Source: TMP-24 sp964600685 (lineage in GTDB: Bacteria; Pseudomonadota; Alphaproteobacteria; Rhodobacterales; Rhodobacteraceae). Taken from it: DNA of 61,603 nt. Positions 34,790-43,437 of the stretch are shown in pieces. Made by a program: the position numbers and the translations under genes. The notes under the pieces were generated by a model, which was not told the DNA's origin, searched no databases, and saw only the letters and a program-made list of their open reading frames with translations. Location: contig CAZRKU010000006.1 of assembly GCA_964600685.1 (NCBI GenBank), positions 1-61,603 of the forward strand, given 5' to 3'. How positions within the stretch are numbered: position 1 is the first letter of the stretch; every line of letters begins with the position of its first letter.

Positions 34790-36003
34790 CAGGCCGATCG
34801 GCAGGGCGCGCCACCGAGCCGCGCCAGATGCCGGGCGGCGGCAAGGCCCGCCTGCCGTCCGGTGGCGAGGCAGGCGGTGAGAAGATAGCCGCCGGTCGGC
34901 GCCTCCCAGTCCAGCATTTCACCGGCCGCAAACATGCCGGGAATGGCACAGAGTTCCAGATCGGCCGACAGGCTTTCCCTTGTGATTCCGCCGGCCGAGG
35001 AGATGGCCTCGCTCAGCGGACGGGGGCCGGAATGGGGCACGGGCAGAGCCTTGAGCAGGGCAGCGAGTTCAGCAGGCCCATCGGGTAACGGGCGCGCCCA
35101 TTCCATCAGGAGCGCGAGCCGGACGGGATCGAGCGAAAGGGACTTGCGCAGGTGGTTTGCCCGGGTATCGCCACCGCGCGGACGGGTGAGGCGCGCGGCG
35201 ATCTCGGCCAGGCTGCGGTCGGGCAGGAGATCAAGCAGAAGCGGCGCACCATCGCGGACCGCCGCTGAAACCGCATAAATCCCGCCGCCTTCGATGCCGC
35301 GGGCCGAAAGCACGAATTCCGCGCGAACTGTTTGTTCTCCCGCCGTCAGTTTCACGCCCTTCGCCGGCTGGCCGAAATGTCGGGCCATGTGCGCCGACCA
35401 GTCGATGCGGAACCCCATGTTCGCAGGCCGGAAGGGCGTGATCCCAACGCCCTTCGCCGCAAGCCATGGCACCCATGCCGCGTCCGATCCAAGGCGGGGC
35501 CAGCTCGCGCCCCCCAGCGCCAGCACTGTTACCAATGGCGCGAGCAAATGCCCGCCATCCGGTGCCGCGAAGCGCAGCGCCCCATTGGCGAAGCCTGTCC
35601 ACTGCCATCGGGTGCGCATCGCCACGCCCTTGGCGTCAAGACGCGCCAGCCAGGCGCGCAAGAGCGGCGACGCCTTCATGCCCACCGGAAAGACCCGCCC
35701 GCTTGAGCCGGTGAACAGCTCTTGCCCAAGGTCACGCGCCCAGCCCTGCACCGCCTCCGGCCCGTAGTCCTCGACGATCGGGCGCAGCCAGCCGGCGCTG
35801 ATCCGGCTGGCGAAAAGCTTGTCCGGTTCGGCCTTGGTCAGGTTCAGCCCGGATTTGCCCGCCATCAGGAACTTGCGCGCGACCGTGGGCCTTGCTTCGG
35901 CCAGCAGGACGGAATGGCCGGCGTCGGCCAGCATTTCCGCTGCCATCAGCCCGGCAGGCCCGCCGCCGATGACCAGCGCCGGAACCTGTTCGGCCCTGGT
36001 CAC
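34789..36003 (-). CDS. FAD-dependent oxidoreductase, BaiN/HI0933 family
   Basis: 404 residues from GTG 36003, which overlaps the mscS-like stop (GTGA). N-terminal Rossmann dinucleotide-binding motif LVIGGGPAGLMAAEMLADAG, then KFLMAGKSGLNLTKAEP, the family signature, and a C-terminal MFAAGEMLDWEAPTGGYLL FAD contact. Members are flavoproteins of mostly unknown substrate; BaiN is reported in bile-acid reduction in gut clostridia, which should not be carried over here. The region upstream of the GTG in this frame is non-coding shadow of the channel gene. Confidence 0.82.
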   Translation of the reverse strand: MTRAEQVPALVIGGGPAGLMAAEMLADAGHSVLLAEARPTVARKFLMAGKSGLNLTKAEPDKLFASRISAGWLRPIVEDYGPEAVQGWARDLGQELFTGSSGRVFPVGMKASPLLRAWLARLDAKGVAMRTRWQWTGFANGALRFAAPDGGHLLAPLVTVLALGGASWPRLGSDAAWVPWLAAKGVGITPFRPANMGFRIDWSAHMARHFGQPAKGVKLTAGEQTVRAEFVLSARGIEGGGIYAVSAAVRDGAPLLLDLLPDRSLAEIAARLTRPRGGDTRANHLRKSLSLDPVRLALLMEWARPLPDGPAELAALLKALPVPHSGPRPLSEAISSAGGITRESLSADLELCAIPGMFAAGEMLDWEAPTGGYLLTACLATGRQAGLAAARHLARLGGAPCRSA

Positions 36004-37310
36004 GTCTTCTGACCACGCAGCTCGACGATGCGGTGCGGATAGGGCATCTCGATCCCGGCGTCTTTCAAGGCGCGCCAGACCGCGAAGAGAACCTGACTGG
36101 CATATTTGTTCTTTCCGTCGTCGATACCGCTGACCCAATATTCCACGGCGAAATCGACGGAACTTTCGCCAAAACCCCGCAGTTCGCAATCGGGTCCATC
36201 GGGAGAATGCAGAATGAAGGGCAGGGCGCTGACCGCGGCCTCGATGATCTGCGGCACGCGCTCGATGTCGGTCTCATAGCTCACCGAGAACGGAGCCTCA
36301 TAACGATTGGCGCTGCCCTGATCGGAGTAGTTGATCACGCGGGTGGTGATGAAATCCTGGTTGGGCACCACGATCCACCGCCCGTCGAATGTTTCCAAGA
36401 CGCAGGCTCGCGCTGTCATCCGGACGATCGTACCCTTTTCGCCGCCGTCGAGTTCGACAAAATCGCCCACGGTCGTCTGACCCTCGATCAGCAGGATGAT
36501 GCCTGAGACGAAATTCGCCGCGATCTGCTGAAGGCCAAGCCCGATCCCGACGCCAAGGGCGCCGCCCAGAACCGCGATGGTCGTCAGGTTGATCCCGAGG
36601 ATCTGCAGCAAGAGCAGAAAGGCCGCGCCGAATATCAGCACCTCCACCGCCTTTGCCGCGAGTTCGCGCGTCGCGGGGCGAAGTTCGTTCTGCGCCTTGA
36701 TATAGTCGGCGCTTTGCCGGTTCGACCATGACCCAAGCCAGAACAGCAGGCTTCCGGCGATCACGCCACGCAGAAGCGTCATGACCGAAAAGCTCACGTT
36801 GCCCATGTCGACGGTCATGCTGTGCAGCCAGTCGGAGACCGGCCCGATGAGTCCGACGGCATAGAGCGCGGCGACCGGGATCAGGACATACCGCCCCAGG
36901 ATCCGCAGAAACGGGTCGTGCAGCACATGGGCAACGAACAGCCGGGCGGCAACGAACAGGAAAAGACGTTTGCCGAAGGCGATGACGGCACCCGAGCCGA
37001 ACACGGACCGGGTAAACGCCTCGCCAAGCGCGGTGAAACCATAAGCGACCAGAGGCAGGATGATCGGGACGAAGCGCAAGCCAAAGCGCAGAAACGCCGC
37101 CGCAAGCCCGTCGCCTTCGGTGCGCGGGGCGAGCCACCTTTCGAGGCGCGGCACCAGTCGGCGCGAGGTCAGGGCCGCCAGACCCCAGGCGACAATCAAC
37201 AGGCCGAACTGCGACAACGCCCCCGGCCCGGTGGCCCAGGAAAGGGCATCCTGCCATCCCTGTTCGAGGGCCGCAGTGATGCGTTGCAGGATTTCAGGCT
37301 GAGCTGCCAT
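36000..37310 (-). CDS. Mechanosensitive ion channel, MscS family
   Basis: 436 residues from ATG 37310. Extra N-terminal membrane helices (about five, over residues 20-190) precede the MscS pore helix and beta domain: LGGALGVGIGLGLQQIAANFVSGI, then GDFVELDGGEKGTIVRMTARA and VPNQDFITTRVINYS. Larger than E. coli MscS (286 residues), like the MscS/YnaI group with added helices. It opens on membrane tension to release solutes in osmotic downshock. Coupled to the downstream flavoprotein gene by a 4-base overlap. Confidence 0.88.
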   Translation of the reverse strand: MAAQPEILQRITAALEQGWQDALSWATGPGALSQFGLLIVAWGLAALTSRRLVPRLERWLAPRTEGDGLAAAFLRFGLRFVPIILPLVAYGFTALGEAFTRSVFGSGAVIAFGKRLFLFVAARLFVAHVLHDPFLRILGRYVLIPVAALYAVGLIGPVSDWLHSMTVDMGNVSFSVMTLLRGVIAGSLLFWLGSWSNRQSADYIKAQNELRPATRELAAKAVEVLIFGAAFLLLLQILGINLTTIAVLGGALGVGIGLGLQQIAANFVSGIILLIEGQTTVGDFVELDGGEKGTIVRMTARACVLETFDGRWIVVPNQDFITTRVINYSDQGSANRYEAPFSVSYETDIERVPQIIEAAVSALPFILHSPDGPDCELRGFGESSVDFAVEYWVSGIDDGKNKYASQVLFAVWRALKDAGIEMPYPHRIVELRGQKT

Positions 37311-37391
37311 GTCAGTTCGTTCCAACCAGGGTTCGCTGGCCTGATTGGCAAGAAAGTCGGCGTGGGACAAGCCTCCGCGCGGGGACAAACT

Positions 37392-38006
37392 TCATGGCAC
37401 CATGCCTTTTATGGTGGCGACATGATTGCTGCTGGTGCCCAATGCGTCCGCTGCCAGCCTTCTCGCCGCCTCCGCAAGTTCCATCGGTGGCACGATCCGG
37501 TCGATCAGACCCCAATCCAGCGCTTCCGCGGCACTGATCCGCGCCCCCGCCATGAGGATCATCTTCGCGCGCGCCGGACCGATCAGAGCCGCAAGTCGCG
37601 CCGGGTCGGAGGGTTGCGGCAAAAAGCCGAGCCGCATCACCGGATAGAAGAATCCGGCGTCCGGCACGGCGATGCGCAGGTCACAGGCCAGCGCCATGCC
37701 GAAAGCCCCGCCGGCCAGCGTTCCGTTCAGGGCCGCGATGGTCAGACAGGGCGTGGCCGCAAGAGCGGCCGACAGCCTTTCCCAAAGCGGGCTGATGGCC
37801 AGCCCCGCGCCCGCCTCTGCCAGATCGGCACCGGCCGAGAACACCTTGCCTTCACCGGTCAGGATCAGCGCTCTCACGTCCTGTCGCTGAACGTCTTCGA
37901 CGATTTCGACCAGCCGTTCCAGCATTGCACCGGTCAGCGCGTTGGCCTTGTCCGCGCGTTGCAGGGAGACGGTCCACAGCCCGCCCTCTCTTTCCAGTCC
38001 GATCAT
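37392..38006 (-). CDS. Divergent crotonase (enoyl-CoA hydratase/isomerase) family protein
   Basis: 204 residues from ATG 38006 with AAGG upstream; most crotonases have about 255-260. The oxyanion-hole motif FSAGADLAE (56-64) and LAGGAFGMALACDLRIA (98-113) are present. At the two positions of the rat hydratase catalytic glutamates (144 and 164) this protein has Gly103 and Val123. So a hydratase reaction is unlikely; it may be another crotonase activity, such as isomerase or hydrolase, or a non-catalytic protein. It ends with a short C-terminus after RIVPP. Divergent from the DUF2125 gene. Confidence 0.75.
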   Translation of the reverse strand: MIGLEREGGLWTVSLQRADKANALTGAMLERLVEIVEDVQRQDVRALILTGEGKVFSAGADLAEAGAGLAISPLWERLSAALAATPCLTIAALNGTLAGGAFGMALACDLRIAVPDAGFFYPVMRLGFLPQPSDPARLAALIGPARAKMILMAGARISAAEALDWGLIDRIVPPMELAEAARRLAADALGTSSNHVATIKGMVP

Positions 38007-38053
38007 GCTGCGCCTTAAATTTGCCGGGTTGGCCACCTTTAAACACCAGCCGA

Positions 38054-38069
38054 TGGTGGAATACCACCA
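38054..38069. promoter_or_regulatory. Perfect palindrome in a divergent intergenic region
   Basis: TGGTGG-AATA-CCACCA, a 6-bp perfect inverted repeat with a 4-base centre in the 132-base gap between the divergent crotonase and DUF2125 genes. It could be an operator or a small stem. No convincing promoter was found for either gene beyond a weak TTGACC at 38080-38085 on the plus strand. Confidence 0.3.
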
Positions 38070-38138
38070 ACCGATCCTCTTGACCCCCGGCCCCTGCGGG
38101 AGGATTCTGGTCAGATTGCCGTAGCCGAAAGGAAGACC

Positions 38139-39647
38139 ATGAAAGCCCGGACCCATCTCAGCGTCAGCGCCCTTGTTGCCGCGCTCCTTTGTGCCAATGC
38201 CGCCCGCGCCGCCGTGACGGCCGAACAGGTCTGGCAGGAGTGGAAGGACTATTACACCCAGCTTGGTCTGACGGTCAGCGTCGGCTCGGAAGGCATGGAG
38301 AGCGATACGCTGGTTGTGCGCGACGTGAAATTCACATCCGCTGGCGCCGAAGCGACGGCCGAGGGCACGGTCACCGAAGTGCGCTTGCAAGATATGGGTG
38401 ACGGCACGGTCGAGATCACGCTGCCGAGCGAAATTCCGGTCGTTGTCCGGTCCCAACCGACCGACGGGACACCATCGGACATGACGATGCTGCTGACGAA
38501 CAGCGACCTGAAGATCGTGGCCAGCGGCACGCCCGAAAGCACGGACTATGATCTGACCGCGACCGAACTTGGCATGTCGATGGACGAGGCCAAGGTCGAA
38601 GGCAACGCTGCGCCGGTGAAGATGCAGTTCACGGCAAAAGGCAACAGGGGCAAGTACCGTGCCGAAAAGGGCGCAACCCGGGTTCTGACCTCCGATCTCA
38701 CGTCGGACACGGTCACGTTCGCGGCGACCGGAGCCGATCCCCAGAATGGCAGCACGTTCAACATGACGGGGGCGATGAACGGCGTCGGCGGCACGAGCAC
38801 GGTGGTTCTGCCGACGGATGCGACGTCCGGGGACATGAATGCCGCCATGCAGGCCGGCATGACCTTTGCGGGCGATTTCTCGTACACGGATGGCGCCTAC
38901 AAGGTCGAAGGAACCGGACCGGACGGTGATTTTGCCGCCGATTCTTCCGGGGGCGCAGGAAAGCTCGTCGTCAGCATGTCGAAGGACGGGCTGATCTATG
39001 GCGGCGAATCAGCCGACAGCAAGGTGAGCGTCACTTCGCCCTCCATTCCTTTCCCGATCGAGGCAGCGGTGGCGCAGTCGGCCTTCAAGCTCGCCATGCC
39101 GGTCTCGAAATCCGATGCGGCGAAACCGGCGGAACTGCTGCTCAAGCTGGTGGACTTCACGATTTCGGACGGGCTTTGGAACATGATCGATCCCGGCTTG
39201 CAGCTTCCGCGTGATCCGGCGACGCTGATCATCGACCTGTCCGGCGCGATCCGTCCGCTGATCGACCTGTTTGATCCCAAGCAGGCCGAAACACTGGCGA
39301 CCGGGGCCGCTCCCGCCCCTCCGGTGCCGTTCGAGGTCAGCGAGGCGAAGATCAACCAGCTTCAGCTGAAGGCCGTAGGGGCTGAACTGACCGGCTCCGG
39401 CGCGGTGACGTTCGACAACAGCGCGACACCCCCGAAACCGCTTGGTGCCATCGACTTCAACCTGACCGGGGCGAATGCGCTGATGGACAAGCTGGTGGCG
39501 ATGGGACTTCTGCCTGACGATCAGGTCATGGGTGCGCGCATGATGCTGGGCATGTTCGCCGTGCCAGCCGGAGAAGACGCCGTGACCTCGAAGATCGAGT
39601 TCAAGGAAGACGGTGGCGTCTATGCCAACGGCCAGCGGATCCAGTAA
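38139..39647 (+). CDS. DUF2125 domain secreted protein
   Basis: 502 residues from ATG 38139 with AAGGAAG upstream. Signal peptide cleaved near ARA|AV. The mature protein is rich in Thr, Asp, Ser and Gly beta-strands and has no cysteines, in line with a periplasmic or envelope-anchored beta-rich protein. The N-terminal TAEQVWQEWKDYYTQLGLTV fits DUF2125 proteins of Rhodobacterales. Function unknown. It is followed by a good intrinsic terminator, so it is a single-gene unit. Confidence 0.78.
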   Translation: MKARTHLSVSALVAALLCANAARAAVTAEQVWQEWKDYYTQLGLTVSVGSEGMESDTLVVRDVKFTSAGAEATAEGTVTEVRLQDMGDGTVEITLPSEIPVVVRSQPTDGTPSDMTMLLTNSDLKIVASGTPESTDYDLTATELGMSMDEAKVEGNAAPVKMQFTAKGNRGKYRAEKGATRVLTSDLTSDTVTFAATGADPQNGSTFNMTGAMNGVGGTSTVVLPTDATSGDMNAAMQAGMTFAGDFSYTDGAYKVEGTGPDGDFAADSSGGAGKLVVSMSKDGLIYGGESADSKVSVTSPSIPFPIEAAVAQSAFKLAMPVSKSDAAKPAELLLKLVDFTISDGLWNMIDPGLQLPRDPATLIIDLSGAIRPLIDLFDPKQAETLATGAAPAPPVPFEVSEAKINQLQLKAVGAELTGSGAVTFDNSATPPKPLGAIDFNLTGANALMDKLVAMGLLPDDQVMGARMMLGMFAVPAGEDAVTSKIEFKEDGGVYANGQRIQ

Positions 39648-39667
39648 CATCTGATGCCGACGAACCA

Positions 39668-39697
39668 GGGTCGCCCGCGCAATCGGGCGGCCCTTTT
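39668..39697 (+). terminator. Rho-independent terminator of the DUF2125 gene
   Basis: Ten-pair stem (39668-39677 with 39684-39693, one G-U pair), six-base loop, then TTTT. It lies 20 bases after the stop codon at 39647. Confidence 0.8.
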
Positions 39698-39699
39698 AC

Positions 39700-39728
39700 T
39701 TGGCAAAGCCGATGCCAAGGCTTAGGTG
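39700..39728 (+). promoter_or_regulatory. Possible sigma-70 promoter of pmbA-cysQ-DUF4170-waaA-lpxK
   Basis: TTGGCA (39700-39705), 17-base spacer, TAGGTG (39723-39728), immediately after the terminator and 28 bases before the pmbA start. Confidence 0.35.
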
Positions 39729-39755
39729 CTGATCGGACGGGCAAGGGATCGGACG

Positions 39756-41102
39756 ATGACTGACAGACTGCAAGAGCTGACCGATGCACTTCTGCGCGCC
39801 GCGAAGCAGGCCGGAGCCAGCGCTGCTGACGCTATGGCCGTGGATGGAACGGCGATTTCGGTCGATGTCCGCCAGGGCCGGCTTGAGCAGGCAGAACGCG
39901 CCGAAGGGATCGAGATCGGCCTGCGGGTGCTGGTCGGGCAAAGGCAGTCCTGTGTGTCCGCCTCCGATGTGTCGGCGCGCACGATAGGCGAAATGGCGGA
40001 ACGCGCCGTGGCGATGGCGCGCGAGGCGCCGGTCGACGATTCCATCGGGCTTGCCGAAGCGTCCGAGCTGGCCCTCGACTGGAATCTTGCGGCGCTCGAA
40101 CTTTCCGACCCTACAGCCGACGCGCAGGCAACCGACCTTGAATCCGATGCGCGGCGCGCCGAAGCGGCGGCCCTGTCGGTCAAGGGCGTCAGCCAGGTCG
40201 ACAGCGCCTCGGCATCCTATGGCCGCCGCCGCATCCACATCATGGCCAGCAACGGGTTCTCGGGCGGATACGAGCGGACGTCGCGTTCGATCTCGGCGGT
40301 TGCGATCACCGGCGAAGGGCTGACGATGGAGCGCGACTGGGCAGCGGAATCACGCAGTTTCCAGGCCGATCTGCCGTCACCCGAGGAGGTCGGCCGGCTT
40401 GCCGGAGAGCGCACGGTTGAACGCGCGGGCGCGAGGAAGCCATTCACGGGAACCTTCCCGGTTTTGTTTGACGAACGGGTATCGAGCAGTCTGATCGGGC
40501 ACCTCCTGTCGGCGGTGAATGGATCGTCGGTGGTGCGTGGTGCCTCCTGGCTCAGGGATGCACTCGGCACCCAGATCCTGCCGCGCGGCCTGTCGGTCAG
40601 CGAAGACCCGTTCCGGCCCCGCCTGTCCGGCTCGCGCCCGTTCGATGCCGAAGGGCTTGCCACGCGCCGCCGCGAGATTGTCGCGGACGGGGTTCTGACG
40701 GGATGGACGCTCGATCTGGGCACGGCGCGGCGGCTGGGCATGATGTCGACCGGCTCCGCCTCGCGCAACGCAGCCTCGCCCCCCGTGCCCGGCAACGGCA
40801 ACATCGCCCTGACCCAGGGCGTGAAATCGCGGGCCGATCTGATCGCCGATATGGGCACCGGCATGCTGGTGACGGGTTTTCTGGGCGCATCCATCAACCC
40901 GACGACCGGCGATTACTCACGCGGCGTTTCCGGGTTCTGGGCTGAGAACGGCCAGATCTCTTTTGCCGTCAACGAGTGCACCATCGCCGGCAATCTGCGG
41001 GACATGCTGATGCGGATTGTTCCGGCGAACGACGCCCGCGCCCATCTGAGCCAGGTGGTTCCGAGCCTTCTGGTCGAGGGGCTGACCCTTGCCGGCCAAT
41101 GA
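39756..41102 (+). CDS. pmbA: Metalloprotease-related protein PmbA/TldE
   Basis: 448 residues from ATG 39756. TldD/PmbA family subunit. With TldD it forms a heterodimeric zinc protease that trims peptides such as microcin precursors and CcdA; PmbA itself lacks the catalytic HExxxH, consistent with none being seen here. Conserved stretches: DVRQGRLEQAERAEGIEIGLRV (N-terminal third) and FLGASINPTTGDYSRGVSGFW (C-terminal), both typical. TldD is not in the window. Confidence 0.9.
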   Translation: MTDRLQELTDALLRAAKQAGASAADAMAVDGTAISVDVRQGRLEQAERAEGIEIGLRVLVGQRQSCVSASDVSARTIGEMAERAVAMAREAPVDDSIGLAEASELALDWNLAALELSDPTADAQATDLESDARRAEAAALSVKGVSQVDSASASYGRRRIHIMASNGFSGGYERTSRSISAVAITGEGLTMERDWAAESRSFQADLPSPEEVGRLAGERTVERAGARKPFTGTFPVLFDERVSSSLIGHLLSAVNGSSVVRGASWLRDALGTQILPRGLSVSEDPFRPRLSGSRPFDAEGLATRRREIVADGVLTGWTLDLGTARRLGMMSTGSASRNAASPPVPGNGNIALTQGVKSRADLIADMGTGMLVTGFLGASINPTTGDYSRGVSGFWAENGQISFAVNECTIAGNLRDMLMRIVPANDARAHLSQVVPSLLVEGLTLAGQ

Positions 41103-41898
41103 CGACCTGCGGCTGCTGACCGAAGCCGCCCGCGCGGCCGGCATGATCGCGCTGCGCTATTGGCGAAAGTCGCACAGCGTCTGGGAGAAGGAAGCCGGTG
41201 CCGGCCCGGTGACGGAGGCGGACCTGGCCATCAACGCGATGCTGATGGCCGACCTCCGCGCCGCCCGGCCGCACTATGGCTGGCTCTCCGAGGAGACGCC
41301 GGATGCCCGGGACCGGCTGGCGGCGGAACGGGTGTTCATCATCGACCCGATCGACGGCACCCGGGCCTTCGTCGATGGCACTCCGGATTTTGCCCATTCG
41401 CTTGCCGTGGCCGAAAACGGGCAGGTCACAGCCGCCGTGGTCTGCCTTCCCGCGCAGAATTTGCTCTATTCGGCTGCAACAGACACTGTTTCGACCTTGA
41501 ATGGGCAACCGATCCGTGCCTCCTCCCGCTCCAGGATCGACGGCGCGACTGTCCTGACCGCCCGTCCCAACCTGTCGCCCGAACATTGGAGGGACAACGC
41601 GCCGCCGCCCGTCCGTCGCATGTTCCGCTCCTCGCTTGCCTGGCGGATGTGCCTGGTGGCGGAAGGGGCATACGATGCGATGATGACTCTGCGTCCGACC
41701 TGGGAATGGGACGTTGCGGCGGGCACGCTGATTGCCCGGCAGGCTGGTGCCCGCGTGACGGACAGGCGCGGTCAGGCGCCACGGTTCAACGGCGAAACCG
41801 CGCGGCTGAACGGGCTGATCGCGGCGCCGGAACTCGTCCATGAGGGTCTTCTGACCCGCCTTCTGCCCCTCGACCAGGCCCAGGCGCACCCGGCTTGA
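41089..41898 (+). CDS. Inositol monophosphatase family protein, CysQ-like 3'(2'),5'-bisphosphate nucleotidase
   Basis: 269 residues from TTG 41089, overlapping pmbA by 14 bases. Magnesium/lithium-dependent phosphatase fold: GPVTEADLAIN, LSEETPD, the metal motif DPIDGTRAFVDG, and the C-terminal WEWDVAAGTLIARQAGARVTD, here given as separate segments. CysQ recycles phosphoadenosine phosphate from sulfate assimilation; SuhB-like inositol phosphatases share these motifs. Operon context does not settle the substrate. Confidence 0.82.
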   Translation: MPANDDLRLLTEAARAAGMIALRYWRKSHSVWEKEAGAGPVTEADLAINAMLMADLRAARPHYGWLSEETPDARDRLAAERVFIIDPIDGTRAFVDGTPDFAHSLAVAENGQVTAAVVCLPAQNLLYSAATDTVSTLNGQPIRASSRSRIDGATVLTARPNLSPEHWRDNAPPPVRRMFRSSLAWRMCLVAEGAYDAMMTLRPTWEWDVAAGTLIARQAGARVTDRRGQAPRFNGETARLNGLIAAPELVHEGLLTRLLPLDQAQAHPA

Positions 41899-41951
41899 GA
41901 GCCCGTGCCGCCTGACTTACATTGCCCCTGAACCCGATCCGAGGACCGATG

Positions 41952-42197
41952 ATGACTCAGCGACTGCACCTTGTCTTCGGCGGCGAACTTGTTTCACCCC
42001 TGAAGAACGTTTTCAAGGATGTCTCGAACATTCATGTCGTCGGGATTTTTCCTGACTATGCCAGCGCCTTTTCGGCCTGGAAGGCCGAGGCGCAGCGCAC
42101 TGTCGATGACGCGCACATGCGTTATTACATCGCCCACATCCACCGGCTGCGGGACGAAGCATCGGCCTCCGGCCCGACCGAGGAACTGGGCGGATAG
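41952..42197 (+). CDS. DUF4170 family protein
   Basis: 81 residues from ATG 41952, with GAGGA at better spacing than for the adjacent ATG 41949. A small cytoplasmic protein whose pattern LHLVFGGELVSPLKNVFKDV and VVGIFPDYASAFSAWKAEAQ identifies DUF4170. Alphaproteobacterial and commonly found just before waaA and lpxK, as here (13 bases before waaA), suggesting a link to lipid A-Kdo assembly. No biochemical role known to me. Confidence 0.85.
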   Translation: MTQRLHLVFGGELVSPLKNVFKDVSNIHVVGIFPDYASAFSAWKAEAQRTVDDAHMRYYIAHIHRLRDEASASGPTEELGG

Positions 42198-42210
42198 GGA
42201 GAGCGGGTCG

Positions 42211-43437
42211 ATGGCCCGCTCACTGGCGCTTGGCCTCTACCTTCTGCTCGCCGAGCGGGGCGGGACGGATGAACTGCCCGAGCGGTCCGTGCGCCCGGAC
42301 GGGCCGCTGCTGTGGCTTGTCGCCGGGCAGGGCGGCCGGATCGAAAGCCTTCGGCAACTCGCACGCCTTTTCAGGGCCGAGCGTCCTGACCTGACCCTGT
42401 TGTTTACCGCCGACACGCCGCCCGCGCTTGACGGTGCCCTGACCGATCGGCTGCCGCCGGACAATCTGCCCGCCGTGCGCGACTTTCTGGACCACTGGCA
42501 ACCCTCGGCCGCGCTGTTTGTCGGTGCGAGCCTGCCCGCCGCCCTGATCGCCGAGGCGCATCGCCGGAATATTCCATTGATCATGGCCGATGCGGCCATG
42601 TCCGCCGACCGTGTTTCCTTCTGGCGGCGCGGCCTGGCGGGGTCGGTGCTGGCTAGGTTCGGCCGGATCATGGCAACCGATGCGGAAAGCGTGACGGCAT
42701 TGCGCAAGCTGGGCGGGCAGTCGCTGAATGTAGAGCTTGCCGGGCGGATCGAAGAAACCACCGACCCCCTGCCCTGCAACGAGGCCGAGCGTGAAGACAT
42801 CGCCGAGCGACTGCGCGCAAGGCCCGTCTGGCTGGCGATTGATTGTCCGCAGGCCGAGGAACGCGCCGTGATCGACGCACATGTTCACGCCCTCAGCCAT
42901 GCCCACCGGCTCTTGCTCATTCTCTGCCCTTCTTCGGCAGAGCGTGCAGAGACCCTGGCGCAAGCGTTGGTCGAGGAGGGTCTGATCGCCGCCTGCCGCA
43001 GCCGCGATGACGAGATCGAAGCGGAGGTCCAGGTGCTGATCACCGATGGTCCGACCGAACTGGGCCTGTGGTATCGTCTCGCCCCGGTCTGCTACATGGG
43101 CGGCACCCTGTCGGGCGAGGCGAACGGCCGGTCGCCGCTCGAACCCGCCGCACTTGGTTCGGCCATTCTTCACGGACCACACCTGGGCCGCTACGCGCAG
43201 GCTTACACCCGCCTTGCCGACGCGAGGGCAACGCGGGTTCTGACCGGGGCGCCGGATCTTTGCACTGCCGTCGCCGACCTCATCGCGCCGGACAAGGCAG
43301 CGGGGCTGGCGCACAACGCCTGGGCGGCCAGTTCCGGCGGCGCCGACGTCGCCGAGCGATTGGTTCAGGTGATCCTGTCCGCTCTCGCCTCGAAGGAACG
43401 CGAAGGGGGGGCGGCGACCTATGCTGCGCGCCCCTGA
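42211..43437 (+). CDS. waaA: 3-deoxy-D-manno-octulosonic acid transferase (Kdo transferase)
   Basis: 408 residues from ATG 42211 with GGGAG upstream. Two-domain GT-B glycosyltransferase adding Kdo from CMP-Kdo to lipid A precursor at the inner membrane. N-terminal hydrophobic anchor ARSLALGLYLLLAERGG. C-terminal domain has ITDGPTELGLWYRLAPVCYMGGTL (split here as ITDGPTELGLWY and CYMGGTL) and PLEPAALGSAILHGPH, WaaA signatures. Overlaps lpxK by 17 bases, so the two are coupled in Kdo-lipid A synthesis. Confidence 0.88.
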   Translation: MARSLALGLYLLLAERGGTDELPERSVRPDGPLLWLVAGQGGRIESLRQLARLFRAERPDLTLLFTADTPPALDGALTDRLPPDNLPAVRDFLDHWQPSAALFVGASLPAALIAEAHRRNIPLIMADAAMSADRVSFWRRGLAGSVLARFGRIMATDAESVTALRKLGGQSLNVELAGRIEETTDPLPCNEAEREDIAERLRARPVWLAIDCPQAEERAVIDAHVHALSHAHRLLLILCPSSAERAETLAQALVEEGLIAACRSRDDEIEAEVQVLITDGPTELGLWYRLAPVCYMGGTLSGEANGRSPLEPAALGSAILHGPHLGRYAQAYTRLADARATRVLTGAPDLCTAVADLIAPDKAAGLAHNAWAASSGGADVAERLVQVILSALASKEREGGAATYAARP

